The position numbers and the translations under genes are program-made. From the NCBI RefSeq assembly GCF_040096205.1, contig NZ_JBBMFD010000045.1, positions 1 through 5,638 of the forward strand: a DNA stretch of 5,638 nt, read 5' to 3'. Below, piece by piece: positions 1 through 5,231 of the stretch; position 1 is the stretch's first letter; every line of letters begins with the position of its first letter. The notes under the pieces were generated by a model, which had not been told where the DNA came from, did no database searches, and was given only the letters and a program-made list of their open reading frames with translations. The DNA comes from Solibaculum_A intestinale (GTDB lineage Bacteria; Bacillota; Clostridia; Oscillospirales; Acutalibacteraceae).

Positions 1-39
1 GCCTACATCACCGGGCAAATCAAGGCGCTGGTCCCCTGA
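1..39 (+). CDS. C-terminal end of an upstream gene (partial)
   Basis: The window opens in an open frame that reads AYITGQIKALVP and ends at TGA (37-39). Only twelve residues are visible, too few to assign a family. Its position just before the lysis genes, in the same direction, and the terminator right behind it fit the last gene of a phage tail or late-structural operon. That is inference from position only; the reading frame is supported mainly by the stop lying 20 bases before a terminator stem. Confidence 0.45.
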   Translation, partial: AYITGQIKALVP

Positions 40-58
40 TCCACCTATCTCATACGGC

Positions 59-88
59 AAGGCGTGTCCTTCGGGGCACGCCTTTCTT
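59..88 (+). terminator. Rho-independent terminator with UUCG tetraloop
   Basis: Positions 61-69 pair with 74-82 (one G-T wobble) around the loop TTCG at 70-73. The outer A59-A60 can pair with T83-T84, and a short T-rich tract TTTCTTAT follows. C(UUCG)G is an unusually stable tetraloop. It sits between the upstream gene stop and the endolysin ribosome binding site, leaving only about 12 bases between the T tract and the AGGAGG. Confidence 0.8.
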
Positions 89-114
89 ATATCCAATTTT
101 AGGAGGTAACCATT

Positions 115-1014
115 ATGGCAGTATCCATCATCGAGCAGATCATCCCGTCCACCAATGCCAACCGGCCGGGCGGGAACTACACGAAGTCTTACATCACCAT
201 CCACGAAACCGGCAACAAGGACGCAGGAGCCGGAGCGAAGAACCACGCAAACTGGCTCTCGAACGGTGCAGACGGGGAGATCGGGTACCACTACACCGTG
301 GACGATCATGAGATTTACCACCACATCCCGGACAACGAAAAGGCCTGGCACGCGGGAGACGGCGGCAGCGGCACCGGGAACCTGCACTCCATCGGGATTG
401 AGCTGTGCGTGAATGCGGACGGCGATTTTGAACAGACAAAGAAAAACGCCGCCTGGCTGGTGGCAAAGTTGATGGAGGATTACTCCATCCCCATCAACAA
501 CGTGGTGCAACACAACCATTGGTCGGGGAAAAACTGCCCCCAGACCATCCGGGAGACCGGGACCTGGGACGCGTTCCTTGCTCTCTGCCGGGCCGAACTG
601 GACAGCGGCAGCACGGCCCCTTCCGGCGACACTTACACGGTGCAGGCGGGAGACTGCCTTTCCTCCATCGGTGAAAAATTAGGGATCGACTGGCGGGACA
701 TTGCGGCGGTCAACGGCATCACCGAGCCGTACACTATCTATGCCGGCCAGGTCCTGCAGCTTTCCGGCGGACAGCCTGACCCGGCTCCTGCGCCCCAGCC
801 GTCTACCGGGTACAAGCTCGGGGACCATGTGGTTTTCTCGACCTGCTACCGCTCGTCTACGGCGCCTATTGAGGAGCACTTGACCGCCGCCCAGATGCTG
901 CGCAGCCACGGTGTGATTACCCGCATTGCGGAGGGCGCCCGCAACCCCTACCTGCTGGATAACGGGCTGTGCTGGGTCAACGACGGCGACATCCGCGGCT
1001 ATTATCAGGGTTAA
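115..1014 (+). CDS. Phage endolysin: N-acetylmuramoyl-L-alanine amidase with LysM
   Basis: This is a peptidoglycan hydrolase of 299 aa that would cut the bond between N-acetylmuramic acid and L-alanine at the end of the phage cycle. Residues about 20-155 form an Amidase_2/PGRP-fold domain (T7 lysozyme type). The expected Zn ligands are H30 (in ITIHETGN), H133 and C141, with the H-x7-C spacing and the WSGKNCP motif; Y58 and K139 match the catalytic Tyr and Lys. Residues about 173-216 are one LysM repeat (YTVQAGDCLSSIG ... IYAGQVLQL), which binds glycan chains. A Pro/Ala linker (217-231) leads to a C-terminal domain (232-299; YKLGDHVVF ... NPYLLDNGLCWVNDGDI) of the SH3-like kind common in clostridial phage amidases. 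There is no signal peptide, so release should depend on a holin. ATG at 115 has AGGAGG at 101-106, 8 bases upstream. It is the first gene of the lysis module. Confidence 0.95.
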   Translation: MAVSIIEQIIPSTNANRPGGNYTKSYITIHETGNKDAGAGAKNHANWLSNGADGEIGYHYTVDDHEIYHHIPDNEKAWHAGDGGSGTGNLHSIGIELCVNADGDFEQTKKNAAWLVAKLMEDYSIPINNVVQHNHWSGKNCPQTIRETGTWDAFLALCRAELDSGSTAPSGDTYTVQAGDCLSSIGEKLGIDWRDIAAVNGITEPYTIYAGQVLQLSGGQPDPAPAPQPSTGYKLGDHVVFSTCYRSSTAPIEEHLTAAQMLRSHGVITRIAEGARNPYLLDNGLCWVNDGDIRGYYQG

Positions 1015-1017
1015 TCT

Positions 1018-1347
1018 ATGGAGTGGCTGATTGATATTTTTCCCAACCTCCTGATCTGGGCCATCACCGGCGGCCTGGGCGCGTTTTGCGTCTGGGTCTG
1101 CCGGAGGCTCAAGGCCCAGCGGGGCGAGCAAGAGGCTATACGGGAGGGCCTCCAGGCCATCCTGCATGACCGCATCTATCAGGCCCACCGGTATTATACC
1201 CGCATTGGGTTTTGCCCTCTTGGCGACAAGAAGAACATCGAATACCTGTTCCGGCCTTACGCCGCCCTGGGCGGCAACGGGACCGGGAAACAGGCGTATG
1301 ACGACATTATGAACCTGCCCACCGAACGGTCGGGCTCAAAGGAGTAA
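1018..1347 (+). CDS. Small one-span phage membrane protein, holin-like
   Basis: The 109-aa product has one hydrophobic segment at about residues 9-28 (NLLIWAITGGLGAFCVWVC), then RRLK, then a soluble conserved-looking region: DRIYQAHRYYTRIGFCP, IEYLFRPYAALGGNGTG, IMNLPTE. I recognise this pattern from small proteins that sit beside holins and endolysins in many Firmicutes prophages. Its role as a holin or holin partner is inferred from position and the membrane span, not shown. The start is 3 bases after the endolysin stop, with AGGG at 1007-1010 as a modest ribosome binding site inside the endolysin end, so translation is probably coupled. The N-out/C-in arrangement is suggested by the basic RRLK after the span. 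Confidence 0.85.
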   Translation: MEWLIDIFPNLLIWAITGGLGAFCVWVCRRLKAQRGEQEAIREGLQAILHDRIYQAHRYYTRIGFCPLGDKKNIEYLFRPYAALGGNGTGKQAYDDIMNLPTERSGSKE

Positions 1348-1354
1348 TCTATAT

Positions 1355-1657
1355 ATGGACATGATCGAAAACATCCAGAGCTTTATCCGGCCGGAATTGC
1401 TCGTACTTGTCCCGGTATTGCTTATACTGGGCGCAATCCTAAAGCGCGCGCAGGCTGTGCCGGACAAATTTATTCCCGCGATCCTCGGCTTGGCCGGGAT
1501 CCTCATTGCGGGACTGAGCGTCTTTGCAAACAGCCCCCTTGCCACGGCAGGCGACTGGCTGACCGCCGTATTGACCGCCTTTGTGCAGGGCGTCTTGTGC
1601 GCAGGCGCGGCGGTTTACGTCAATCAAATTTATAAACAAAAAAACAAGAGCGAGTAA
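1355..1657 (+). CDS. Phage holin, Hol44-like (holin superfamily V)
   Basis: This 100-aa protein is almost entirely hydrophobic, with three likely membrane spans at residues about 14-29, 39-57 and 68-90, and a short basic/polar tail (YKQKNKSE). The opening (MDMIENIQSFIRPELLVLVPVLLILG) and the KFIPAILGLAGILIAG segment match the Hol44-type phage holin family, which makes holes in the inner membrane and lets the endolysin reach the wall. Start ATG 1355 is favoured over ATG 1361 by AAAGGAG at 1338-1344, which lies in the end of the previous gene. It is the last gene of the lysis module and is followed at once by a strong terminator. Confidence 0.9.
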   Translation: MDMIENIQSFIRPELLVLVPVLLILGAILKRAQAVPDKFIPAILGLAGILIAGLSVFANSPLATAGDWLTAVLTAFVQGVLCAGAAVYVNQIYKQKNKSE

Positions 1658-1665
1658 TACACAGA

Positions 1666-1701
1666 GCCCCGGAGCCTTACGGTTCCGGGGCCTATTTTTT
1701 T
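1666..1701 (+). terminator. Strong Rho-independent terminator ending the lysis module
   Basis: An 11-bp stem (1666-1676 with 1681-1691, one G-T wobble) closes a TTAC loop and is followed by CTATTTTTTT. It starts 9 bases after the holin stop codon. It insulates the small transcription unit that begins just downstream at 1711. Confidence 0.93.
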
Positions 1702-1710
1702 GCAAAACAC

Positions 1711-1739
1711 TTGACAAAAACCGCCTATAGGGCTATGCT
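1711..1739 (+). promoter_or_regulatory. Sigma-A type promoter of the small RNA
   Basis: The -35 box TTGACA (1711-1716) is a perfect consensus, followed by a 17-bp spacer and the -10 box TATGCT (1734-1739, four of six consensus). Start of transcription would be near 1746. It lies directly behind the lysis terminator and faces a region with no credible ORF, so it should drive a non-coding transcript. An alternative -10, TATAAA at 1739-1744, has a poor 22-bp spacing. Confidence 0.75.
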
Positions 1740-1778
1740 ATAAATATAAATAAGAAAACTGCGTATCTGTTAGTTAGC

Positions 1779-1806
1779 CGTCGGTTATACCGGCGTGGAT
1801 TGAAAT
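1779..1806 (+). repeat. Solitary type I-C CRISPR-like repeat unit
   Basis: CGTCGGT (1779-1785) pairs with ACCGGCG (1789-1795) over a TAT loop: seven pairs, one G-T wobble. Directly after it comes TGGATTGAAAT (1796-1806). Type I-C repeats of Firmicutes have the same order: a roughly 7-bp stem ending in ..GCG, then TGGATTGAAAT, which remains as the 11-nt 5' handle of crRNA after Cas5 cleavage at the stem base. The continuous match to that repeat end is 14 nt (GCGTGGATTGAAAT, 1793-1806), while the upstream stem sequence differs in bases but keeps the pairing. I see only one copy in the window, so this is not an array. Confidence 0.72.
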
Positions 1807-1870
1807 CATTTTTTTAGCAAAGCCTAACACAGCGCGGGAACACATTAGTTCCAAAGGGCCGTAGCCCAAT

Positions 1871-1904
1871 AAAAGCCCCCGAACAATCGGGGGCTTTTAT
1901 TATT
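1871..1904 (+). terminator. Bidirectional terminator shared by the small RNA and the leftward operon
   Basis: A perfect 12-bp stem (1871-1882 with 1887-1898) has the loop ACAA. On the + strand the stem ends in TTTT and is followed by ATTATT; on the - strand it ends in TTTT and is followed by ATTGGG. It lies immediately downstream (on the - strand) of the stop codon of the IbrB-like gene at 1900-1902. It therefore ends both convergent transcripts. Confidence 0.92.
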
Positions 1905-2520
1905 CCCATGCTTTTGAAAAATCTATGTCGGAAAATAATTCCGCTAGACCTGTGATTTGCTTAAGCCGAAGCACTTCGTCCGGCTCCATTCCAAGCTCCC
2001 TCCCTATTTTCGCATCCGACCAATTGCGGCGGGATAGTTCAAGCACAATGTCACTCATTGCCGTTACTTGATGTTTCCCTCGAGCACGATTATGGCGGAT
2101 CGTAGCGGCGATTCGGTCTCCTTTGTCCTCTCTTCCACGGTTAATTAATGTAATCGGCAGATATCCATGGACGCGTTCCCGGATATCATTGCATTCCTTT
2201 CCGACGCGGTTGCGGTGGAAGCCGTCAATAACTTCGTAGTAATCGTTTTTACCCCAGGCAACGATTGGCTGTGTGTATCCATCTTCCCCAATGCTGATTT
2301 CCAGTAACTTCATTTCCGGCGGCGCGACTGAATTCGGGTTATAATCATTCGCCTCAACTTGGTCGCACGGGACCCAAAGCACGCAGTCCACCGGCTCGTC
2401 ATTAAACGGACTGATGTCATGCAAGGCAGACCTTACTTTATTTAGAGCTTTAATTTTATTTGGCTCTTCCAATTTATCAATTTCTACGCAAAGCTCGCTT
2501 AAAAGTTGATCAATCCCCAT
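1900..2520 (-). CDS. ibrB: IbrB-like ParB/sulfiredoxin-fold protein
   Basis: The 206-aa product matches what I know of IbrB, the partner of IbrA. Residues about 47-145 form a ParB/Srx domain with VLWVPCDQVEANDYNPNSV, then GYTQPIV and the signature VIDGFHRNRVG (97-107). This is followed by RHNRARGKH (142-150) and a helix-turn-helix-like segment (about 153-186; SDIVLELSRRNWSDAKIGRELGMEPDEVLRLKQ). IbrA and IbrB were first described as prophage-encoded activators of the eib immunoglobulin-binding genes in E. coli; the molecular activity is not settled. A longer reading from 2643 exists, but ATG 2520 has AAAAGGAG at 2537-2530, 9 bases upstream, and gives the family start. It overlaps the IbrA-like gene by 22 bases, so translation is likely coupled. 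It is the last gene of the leftward operon. Confidence 0.88.
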   Translation of the reverse strand: MGIDQLLSELCVEIDKLEEPNKIKALNKVRSALHDISPFNDEPVDCVLWVPCDQVEANDYNPNSVAPPEMKLLEISIGEDGYTQPIVAWGKNDYYEVIDGFHRNRVGKECNDIRERVHGYLPITLINRGREDKGDRIAATIRHNRARGKHQVTAMSDIVLELSRRNWSDAKIGRELGMEPDEVLRLKQITGLAELFSDIDFSKAWE

Positions 2521-3710
2521 GCTTGTCGTCTCCTTTTCATGACTTTTTTGTATTTTTCGTAGGCTGTAGATTTCGTTTGCGTAAAAGACAGACCTTTGCA
2601 CCAATAGTCGTTTCTCAGCAGTGCTTTGCAAATGCGCTTCCAAGACGGTACCTTTTTGGCAGCTTCTTCATGGATATCTGCTTCATCTGGAATGCCGTCC
2701 GCATATCCGCGGTTTTCCCACCAGTGCAAAAACACAGCTATCTTGTTTTCGTAATGCTCTCGTGTTTGCGGCGGCATGGACGCCAGAAGCAATTCTGCAA
2801 ATGACTTCCAGGTGTGGCCTTCGGGCTTTGTAATTTTTATGTTTCCCATAATGTCACCGGTTTCCCGGACATACAGAGCGCCTTGATTGGCGCCATTAAC
2901 ACGGGCGACTACACGGGCCCATGTTTCCGGTTCGATCACATGAAAAAGCCACAAACCCTTTCGTTGGTCGTCGCCATATGGCTGGCAAATGCGCATTTGT
3001 GACGGTGTCAAGCCCGCTTGGTACATGTAGTCATACAGCTTGTTGTACGGCTTGCCGAATTTCGTATTATAAAGCCAGATATCTGATACCTTCCAGTCAT
3101 ATATTGGATAAATATTGTATACTCCGTCCCCGATCCATGTAGTCCACTGGATGCCTTCAAAGGTAGATTTATTTCCCTTGATGGTGCGATATCGGTTGAG
3201 AGATTCGTCTGCACGAATGCCTACAAAACATGCTGTCAACTTCCCGCCTCCGTACCATTTCCCGAATTCTGGCACAAACTCCTCAAACTCCATGCCGCGC
3301 CAGTAAAACGGGAAATAGTTCTCGTCCGTAATCGCATTTTTGGGAGGATTCCTGATCCAGACATCTTCTTTTCCGGGTTCCCAACACATCCAACGTGGTT
3401 CAAATACGGATACGGCGTTTCGTAGCCGGATAGGTAGGCATACCCAATATGGCTCAATATTGTTCGCATAAAGGTCATACATGGCCTGGATATGTTTAAT
3501 AGTGATTTTGTACATCCCTTCTAGGTCAACCAGGAGGACGCCTACTTTTCGGCCTCTCTTTATGGCCTCATTCATAACAAGATGGAGCATCACCGAACTA
3601 TCCTTACCACCGGAAAAGCTGACGTATATTTTTGGAAAATCATCAAACACCTTTCGAATTCGTTCTCTGGCGGCATCCAGTACGTTAATATCTAGATATG
3701 TTTTTGGCAC
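2499..3710 (-). CDS. ibrA: IbrA-like PAPS-reductase-family protein (DUF3440)
   Basis: The 403-aa protein belongs to the adenine-nucleotide alpha-hydrolase (PP-loop) family, the group that holds PAPS reductase and DndC. Visible motifs are the PP-loop SFSGGKDSSVMLHL (SGGKDS at 33-38), GVLLVDLEGMY (57-67), GIRADESLNRYR (164-175, the counterpart of the substrate-binding GxRxxES/R motif) and YPIYDWKVSDIW (201-212). The C-terminal part from about 260 is the DUF3440-type extension. I see no ECGLH-type C-terminal redox motif of true PAPS reductases, so plain sulfate assimilation is unlikely; ATP-dependent activation or sulfur-transfer chemistry on another substrate is more plausible. The start is GTG at 3710, with AAGGGTG about 7 bases upstream. 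The gene overlaps its upstream neighbour by 26 bases and the IbrB-like gene by 22. Length and pairing fit IbrA. Confidence 0.9.
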   Translation of the reverse strand: MPKTYLDINVLDAARERIRKVFDDFPKIYVSFSGGKDSSVMLHLVMNEAIKRGRKVGVLLVDLEGMYKITIKHIQAMYDLYANNIEPYWVCLPIRLRNAVSVFEPRWMCWEPGKEDVWIRNPPKNAITDENYFPFYWRGMEFEEFVPEFGKWYGGGKLTACFVGIRADESLNRYRTIKGNKSTFEGIQWTTWIGDGVYNIYPIYDWKVSDIWLYNTKFGKPYNKLYDYMYQAGLTPSQMRICQPYGDDQRKGLWLFHVIEPETWARVVARVNGANQGALYVRETGDIMGNIKITKPEGHTWKSFAELLLASMPPQTREHYENKIAVFLHWWENRGYADGIPDEADIHEEAAKKVPSWKRICKALLRNDYWCKGLSFTQTKSTAYEKYKKVMKRRRQAWGLINF

Positions 3711-4143
3711 TAATCTTCACCCTTCTCTCCTGGTATGTTTCTGCCCCGATTGAGTGGCAGGCATCTTCCTCGCTTATTTTTATAACATCCCCATCCTGAT
3801 CTACAATGCAAAAGTAACGGTCGGTTCTGCTCCATGACTCTTGTGATTTCACTTCGTAAAGCTTTCCGCTTTCCAAGATGTATTCCGCAAAAACACCCCT
3901 CGAACCGATTCCATTTGCACGAGAATAATCTAACTTTGGTTTCAGAAAATTTCGTTCCAGCCGGTATTTTTCGCTCGGGCCAAGTACCTCCGCTACCCAG
4001 GATGACCGCGGCGGCACGCCCACTACAGTATCAAATATTTCCGCACAGCCGTTTTCTCTAAAAGCAGAGCGATAAACTTTGCACATCTGCCTTGTGTTTT
4101 CGCCAAACAATTCCAGCTTTATTACCGCTTTCAAACAAGCCAC
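3685..4143 (-). CDS. Unknown protein upstream of the IbrA-like gene
   Basis: The product is 152 aa with no domain that I can name. Visible features are WVAEVLGPSEKYRLERNFLKPKLDYSRANGIGSRGVFAEYILESGKLYEV (about 49-98) and SWSRTDRYFCIVDQDGDVIKISEEDA. The DYSRANGIGSRGV...Y.LE.G.YEV pattern recalls small proteins I have seen in phage and accessory regions of Firmicutes. There is no signal peptide or membrane span. The start is uncertain: GTG at 4143 has AAGG only 3 bases away, while an in-frame TTG at 4134 would begin (M)KAVIKLELFG with AGGTGG five bases upstream and looks at least as good. Its 3' end overlaps the IbrA-like GTG start by 26 bases, so it is probably translated with IbrA-IbrB and may work with them. 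Confidence 0.75.
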   Translation of the reverse strand: MACLKAVIKLELFGENTRQMCKVYRSAFRENGCAEIFDTVVGVPPRSSWVAEVLGPSEKYRLERNFLKPKLDYSRANGIGSRGVFAEYILESGKLYEVKSQESWSRTDRYFCIVDQDGDVIKISEEDACHSIGAETYQERRVKISAKNISRY

Positions 4144-4157
4144 CTACCTTCTGTAGA

Positions 4158-4520
4158 TCAGAATCCACCGGTTTCGTCGATCCACTGATTATGTAGCGCT
4201 TTTTCTTCTTGGAGCGCTTCCCAGTGCTCCACCATATCTTTTGCCTTGTCCTTGGCCTCTCTATAAGAGATAACATCCACACTTGCGCCATTATTCGGGC
4301 GGACGCTTGCGCCGCCGTCCACAATCTTGCCGTCTTGGGTGAGAACGCACAAGATTGCCTCTACCTCATACCCAACCGGAGACGTTGACTTGTACGTCTC
4401 CGATGCAAGTATTTTAACCTCACAGTTTGCGTTTTCTGTGGCGTGCAGCGCAAAACGGTTCATTACCTCAAATTCGCTTTCAAAATCAGGTTTCGCCATA
4501 TACTCTTCAAATTTTGACAT
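4158..4520 (-). CDS. Small acidic protein of unknown function
   Basis: The product is 120 aa. The first part (MSKFEEYMAKPDFESEFEVMNRFALHAT) is helical and charged. The middle reads like beta strands (CEVKILASETYKSTSPVGYEVEAILCVLTQDGKIVDGGASV), and the end is a charged helix (REAKDKAKDMVEHWEALQEEKALHNQWIDE). There are no catalytic motifs, signal peptide or membrane span that I can see, and I do not recognise the family. ATG 4520 has a very strong site, AAGGAGGAG (4535-4527), 6 bases upstream, which overlaps the stop of the preceding gene. It is followed after 14 bases by the next gene of the operon. Confidence 0.8.
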   Translation of the reverse strand: MSKFEEYMAKPDFESEFEVMNRFALHATENANCEVKILASETYKSTSPVGYEVEAILCVLTQDGKIVDGGASVRPNNGASVDVISYREAKDKAKDMVEHWEALQEEKALHNQWIDETGGF

Positions 4521-4533
4521 GGTTTTCTCCTCC

Positions 4534-5052
4534 TTATTTCTCGAGCGCTGCCAGGCGATCTTTGAGCTCTACATACTTAACACTGTCGATGATCTGCGGA
4601 ACGTAACCATAGCCGCCCTCGTTGTAAAGGTTATTGTACTTTCTTCTCATTTTGACGGCTTCTGCCGGAGTAGGGATGCTTTCCTGGGCTTCGGCCTTGG
4701 CTATCATTTCTTTGATGCCCGCGATCTCGCCCTGGCGCTTTTTGTCTCTTTTGGCCCGCCATGCTGCCTCGTCGGCGGCGATAAGGGCGCGGTATTCATC
4801 CTCTGTGATCTCGACGCAGATGTGAGACTCGGTCATTTTGGTGATGACGCCGACTGTGTTGCGCTTACGGATCGTGCCGATGGGTTCGTCCTGCCAGCTG
4901 AGGCTGCTGAGGCGGGTGCGTTTGCCGACTACGCGCATTGCGCGGCTGGGGTCATTCAGGTCTGCGGGCACCCCAACAGGGCGGTAGTCAGTGTCCTGCT
5001 CAATTTTGGCGGCGTACAGGTTGCCTGCAAACTCCTCAATATATGCGTACAT
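4534..5052 (-). CDS. First gene of the leftward operon, unknown function
   Basis: The product is 172 aa. The N-terminal half (MYAYIEEFAGNLYAAKIEQDTDYRPVGVPADLNDPSRAMRVVGKRTR, then IGTIRKRNTVGVITKM) looks like a small mixed alpha/beta fold. Residues about 84-123 (EDEYRALIAADEAAWRAKRDKKRQ ...) form a highly charged helix that could be a coiled coil, and the protein ends in another charged helix (YVELKDRLAALEK). No enzyme motif, signal peptide or membrane span is visible, and I do not recognise a named family. A longer reading from ATG 5070 exists, but ATG 5052 is preferred: GAGAGGAG lies at 5068-5061, 8 bases upstream. The stop lies within the ribosome binding site of the next gene, 13 bases before its ATG. 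It is transcribed from the consensus promoter at 5143-5115, so its level should follow the divergent repressor. Confidence 0.8.
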   Translation of the reverse strand: MYAYIEEFAGNLYAAKIEQDTDYRPVGVPADLNDPSRAMRVVGKRTRLSSLSWQDEPIGTIRKRNTVGVITKMTESHICVEITEDEYRALIAADEAAWRAKRDKKRQGEIAGIKEMIAKAEAQESIPTPAEAVKMRRKYNNLYNEGGYGYVPQIIDSVKYVELKDRLAALEK

Positions 5053-5114
5053 GGTAGCTGCTCCTCTCATTTTTGGCCTAATCTGTTGTTTGGTATCTCC
5101 CTTTGACAGTTATT

Positions 5115-5143
5115 ATTATAAACCATTTGGTTTATGTTGTCAA
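5115..5143 (-). promoter_or_regulatory. Consensus promoter of the leftward five-gene operon
   Basis: Read on the - strand, the -35 box TTGACA (5143-5138) and the -10 box TATAAT (5120-5115) are both perfect consensus with a 17-bp spacer. Transcription would start near 5108, giving a leader of about 55 nt before ATG 5052. The 18-bp palindrome at 5118-5135 fills the spacer and enters the -10 box, so binding there should block RNA polymerase. Confidence 0.9.
5118..5135. promoter_or_regulatory. Operator O1, 18-bp palindrome in the leftward promoter spacer
   Basis: ATAAACCA-TT-TGGTTTAT has perfect 8-bp arms around a 2-bp centre. Size and symmetry suit a dimer of a Cro/CI-type helix-turn-helix protein, and such a gene lies 120 bases away. 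Assignment to that regulator is inferred from location and from the related copies near its own promoter. Confidence 0.75.
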
Positions 5144-5172
5144 GGCTTTTTTCCAATTTTTTTAGAAAAATT

Positions 5173-5190
5173 ATAAACCATTGCGTTTAT
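5173..5190. promoter_or_regulatory. Operator O2, near-copy of O1
   Basis: ATAAACCATTGCGTTTAT differs from O1 at two positions in the right arm. The outer arms ATAAAC/GTTTAT remain a perfect inverted repeat. It lies upstream of the -35 box of the rightward promoter. Confidence 0.68.
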
Positions 5191-5192
5191 AC

Positions 5193-5231
5193 ATTAACCA
5201 ATAAGTTGACACAAAAAGCCTTATCGTTTAT
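5193..5231. promoter_or_regulatory. Two weaker operator-like sites over the rightward promoter
   Basis: The 18-mer at 5193-5210 (ATTAACCAATAAGTTGAC) matches O1 at about 12 of 18 positions and overlaps the -35 box. The 18-mer at 5214-5231 (AAAAGCCTTATCGTTTAT) matches O2 at about 13 of 18 and overlaps the -10 box. Starts at 5173, 5193 and 5214 are spaced 20 and 21 bp, about two helical turns, which would place bound dimers on the same DNA face. These are degenerate and less certain than O1 and O2. Confidence 0.4.

Larger units (their letters stand above)
1746..1904 (+). ncRNA. Candidate phage small RNA with one type I-C CRISPR-like repeat (Racr-like)
   Basis: The unit has its own promoter (1711-1739) and terminator (1871-1904), giving a predicted transcript of about 155 nt with no ORF that carries a ribosome binding site. 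In order it contains a 33-nt leader, the repeat-like stem and tail at 1779-1806, a T7 run (1809-1815), and two small hairpins: 1837-1841 with 1848-1852 (GGAAC/GTTCC), and 1856-1859 with 1864-1867 (GGGC/GCCC, loop CGTA). The terminator follows. Known biology: some phages carry solitary CRISPR repeat units, expressed as small RNAs that mimic crRNA and tie up Cas proteins (RNA anti-CRISPRs, Racr). The promoter, single repeat and terminator layout here fits that class. The function is inference; it could also be a crRNA-like guide, or an unrelated regulatory RNA with a chance resemblance. Confidence 0.65.

Noticed and set aside
679..1188. 169-aa open frame on the - strand
   Set aside because: It is antisense to the LysM part of the endolysin and to the next gene, is Arg/Ala-rich as expected from GC-rich antisense, and has no ribosome binding site or family resemblance.
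1779..1815. Stem followed by T7 as a terminator inside the small RNA
   Set aside because: The T run starts 13 bases after the stem end; intrinsic terminators need the T tract directly at the stem. The segment in between is the repeat-like tail instead.
1775..1870. A true CRISPR array
   Set aside because: Only one repeat-like unit is present; I found no second copy of TGGATTGAAAT or of the stem at spacer distance, and there are no cas genes in the window.
2521..2643. N-terminal extension of the IbrB-like protein to position 2643
   Set aside because: It overlaps the IbrA-like gene by 145 bases, has no family match, and the internal ATG 2520 has a much better ribosome binding site.
2499..3710. 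Genuine PAPS reductase of sulfate assimilation
   Set aside because: The C-terminal ECGLH-type cysteine motif is not visible, the protein is much longer, carries a DUF3440-type extension, and is paired with an IbrB-like gene rather than with sulfate assimilation genes.
4327..5106. 259-aa open frame on the + strand
   Set aside because: It begins with TTG without a ribosome binding site, lies wholly antisense to two genes with strong sites on the - strand, and its hydrophobic, Cys/Phe-rich product looks like a shadow translation.
5103..5131. A second rightward promoter starting from TTGACA at 5103-5108
   Set aside because: With 17 bp spacing the -10 position reads TTTGGT, which is not a usable box. 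The match is likely a by-product of the leader of the leftward operon.
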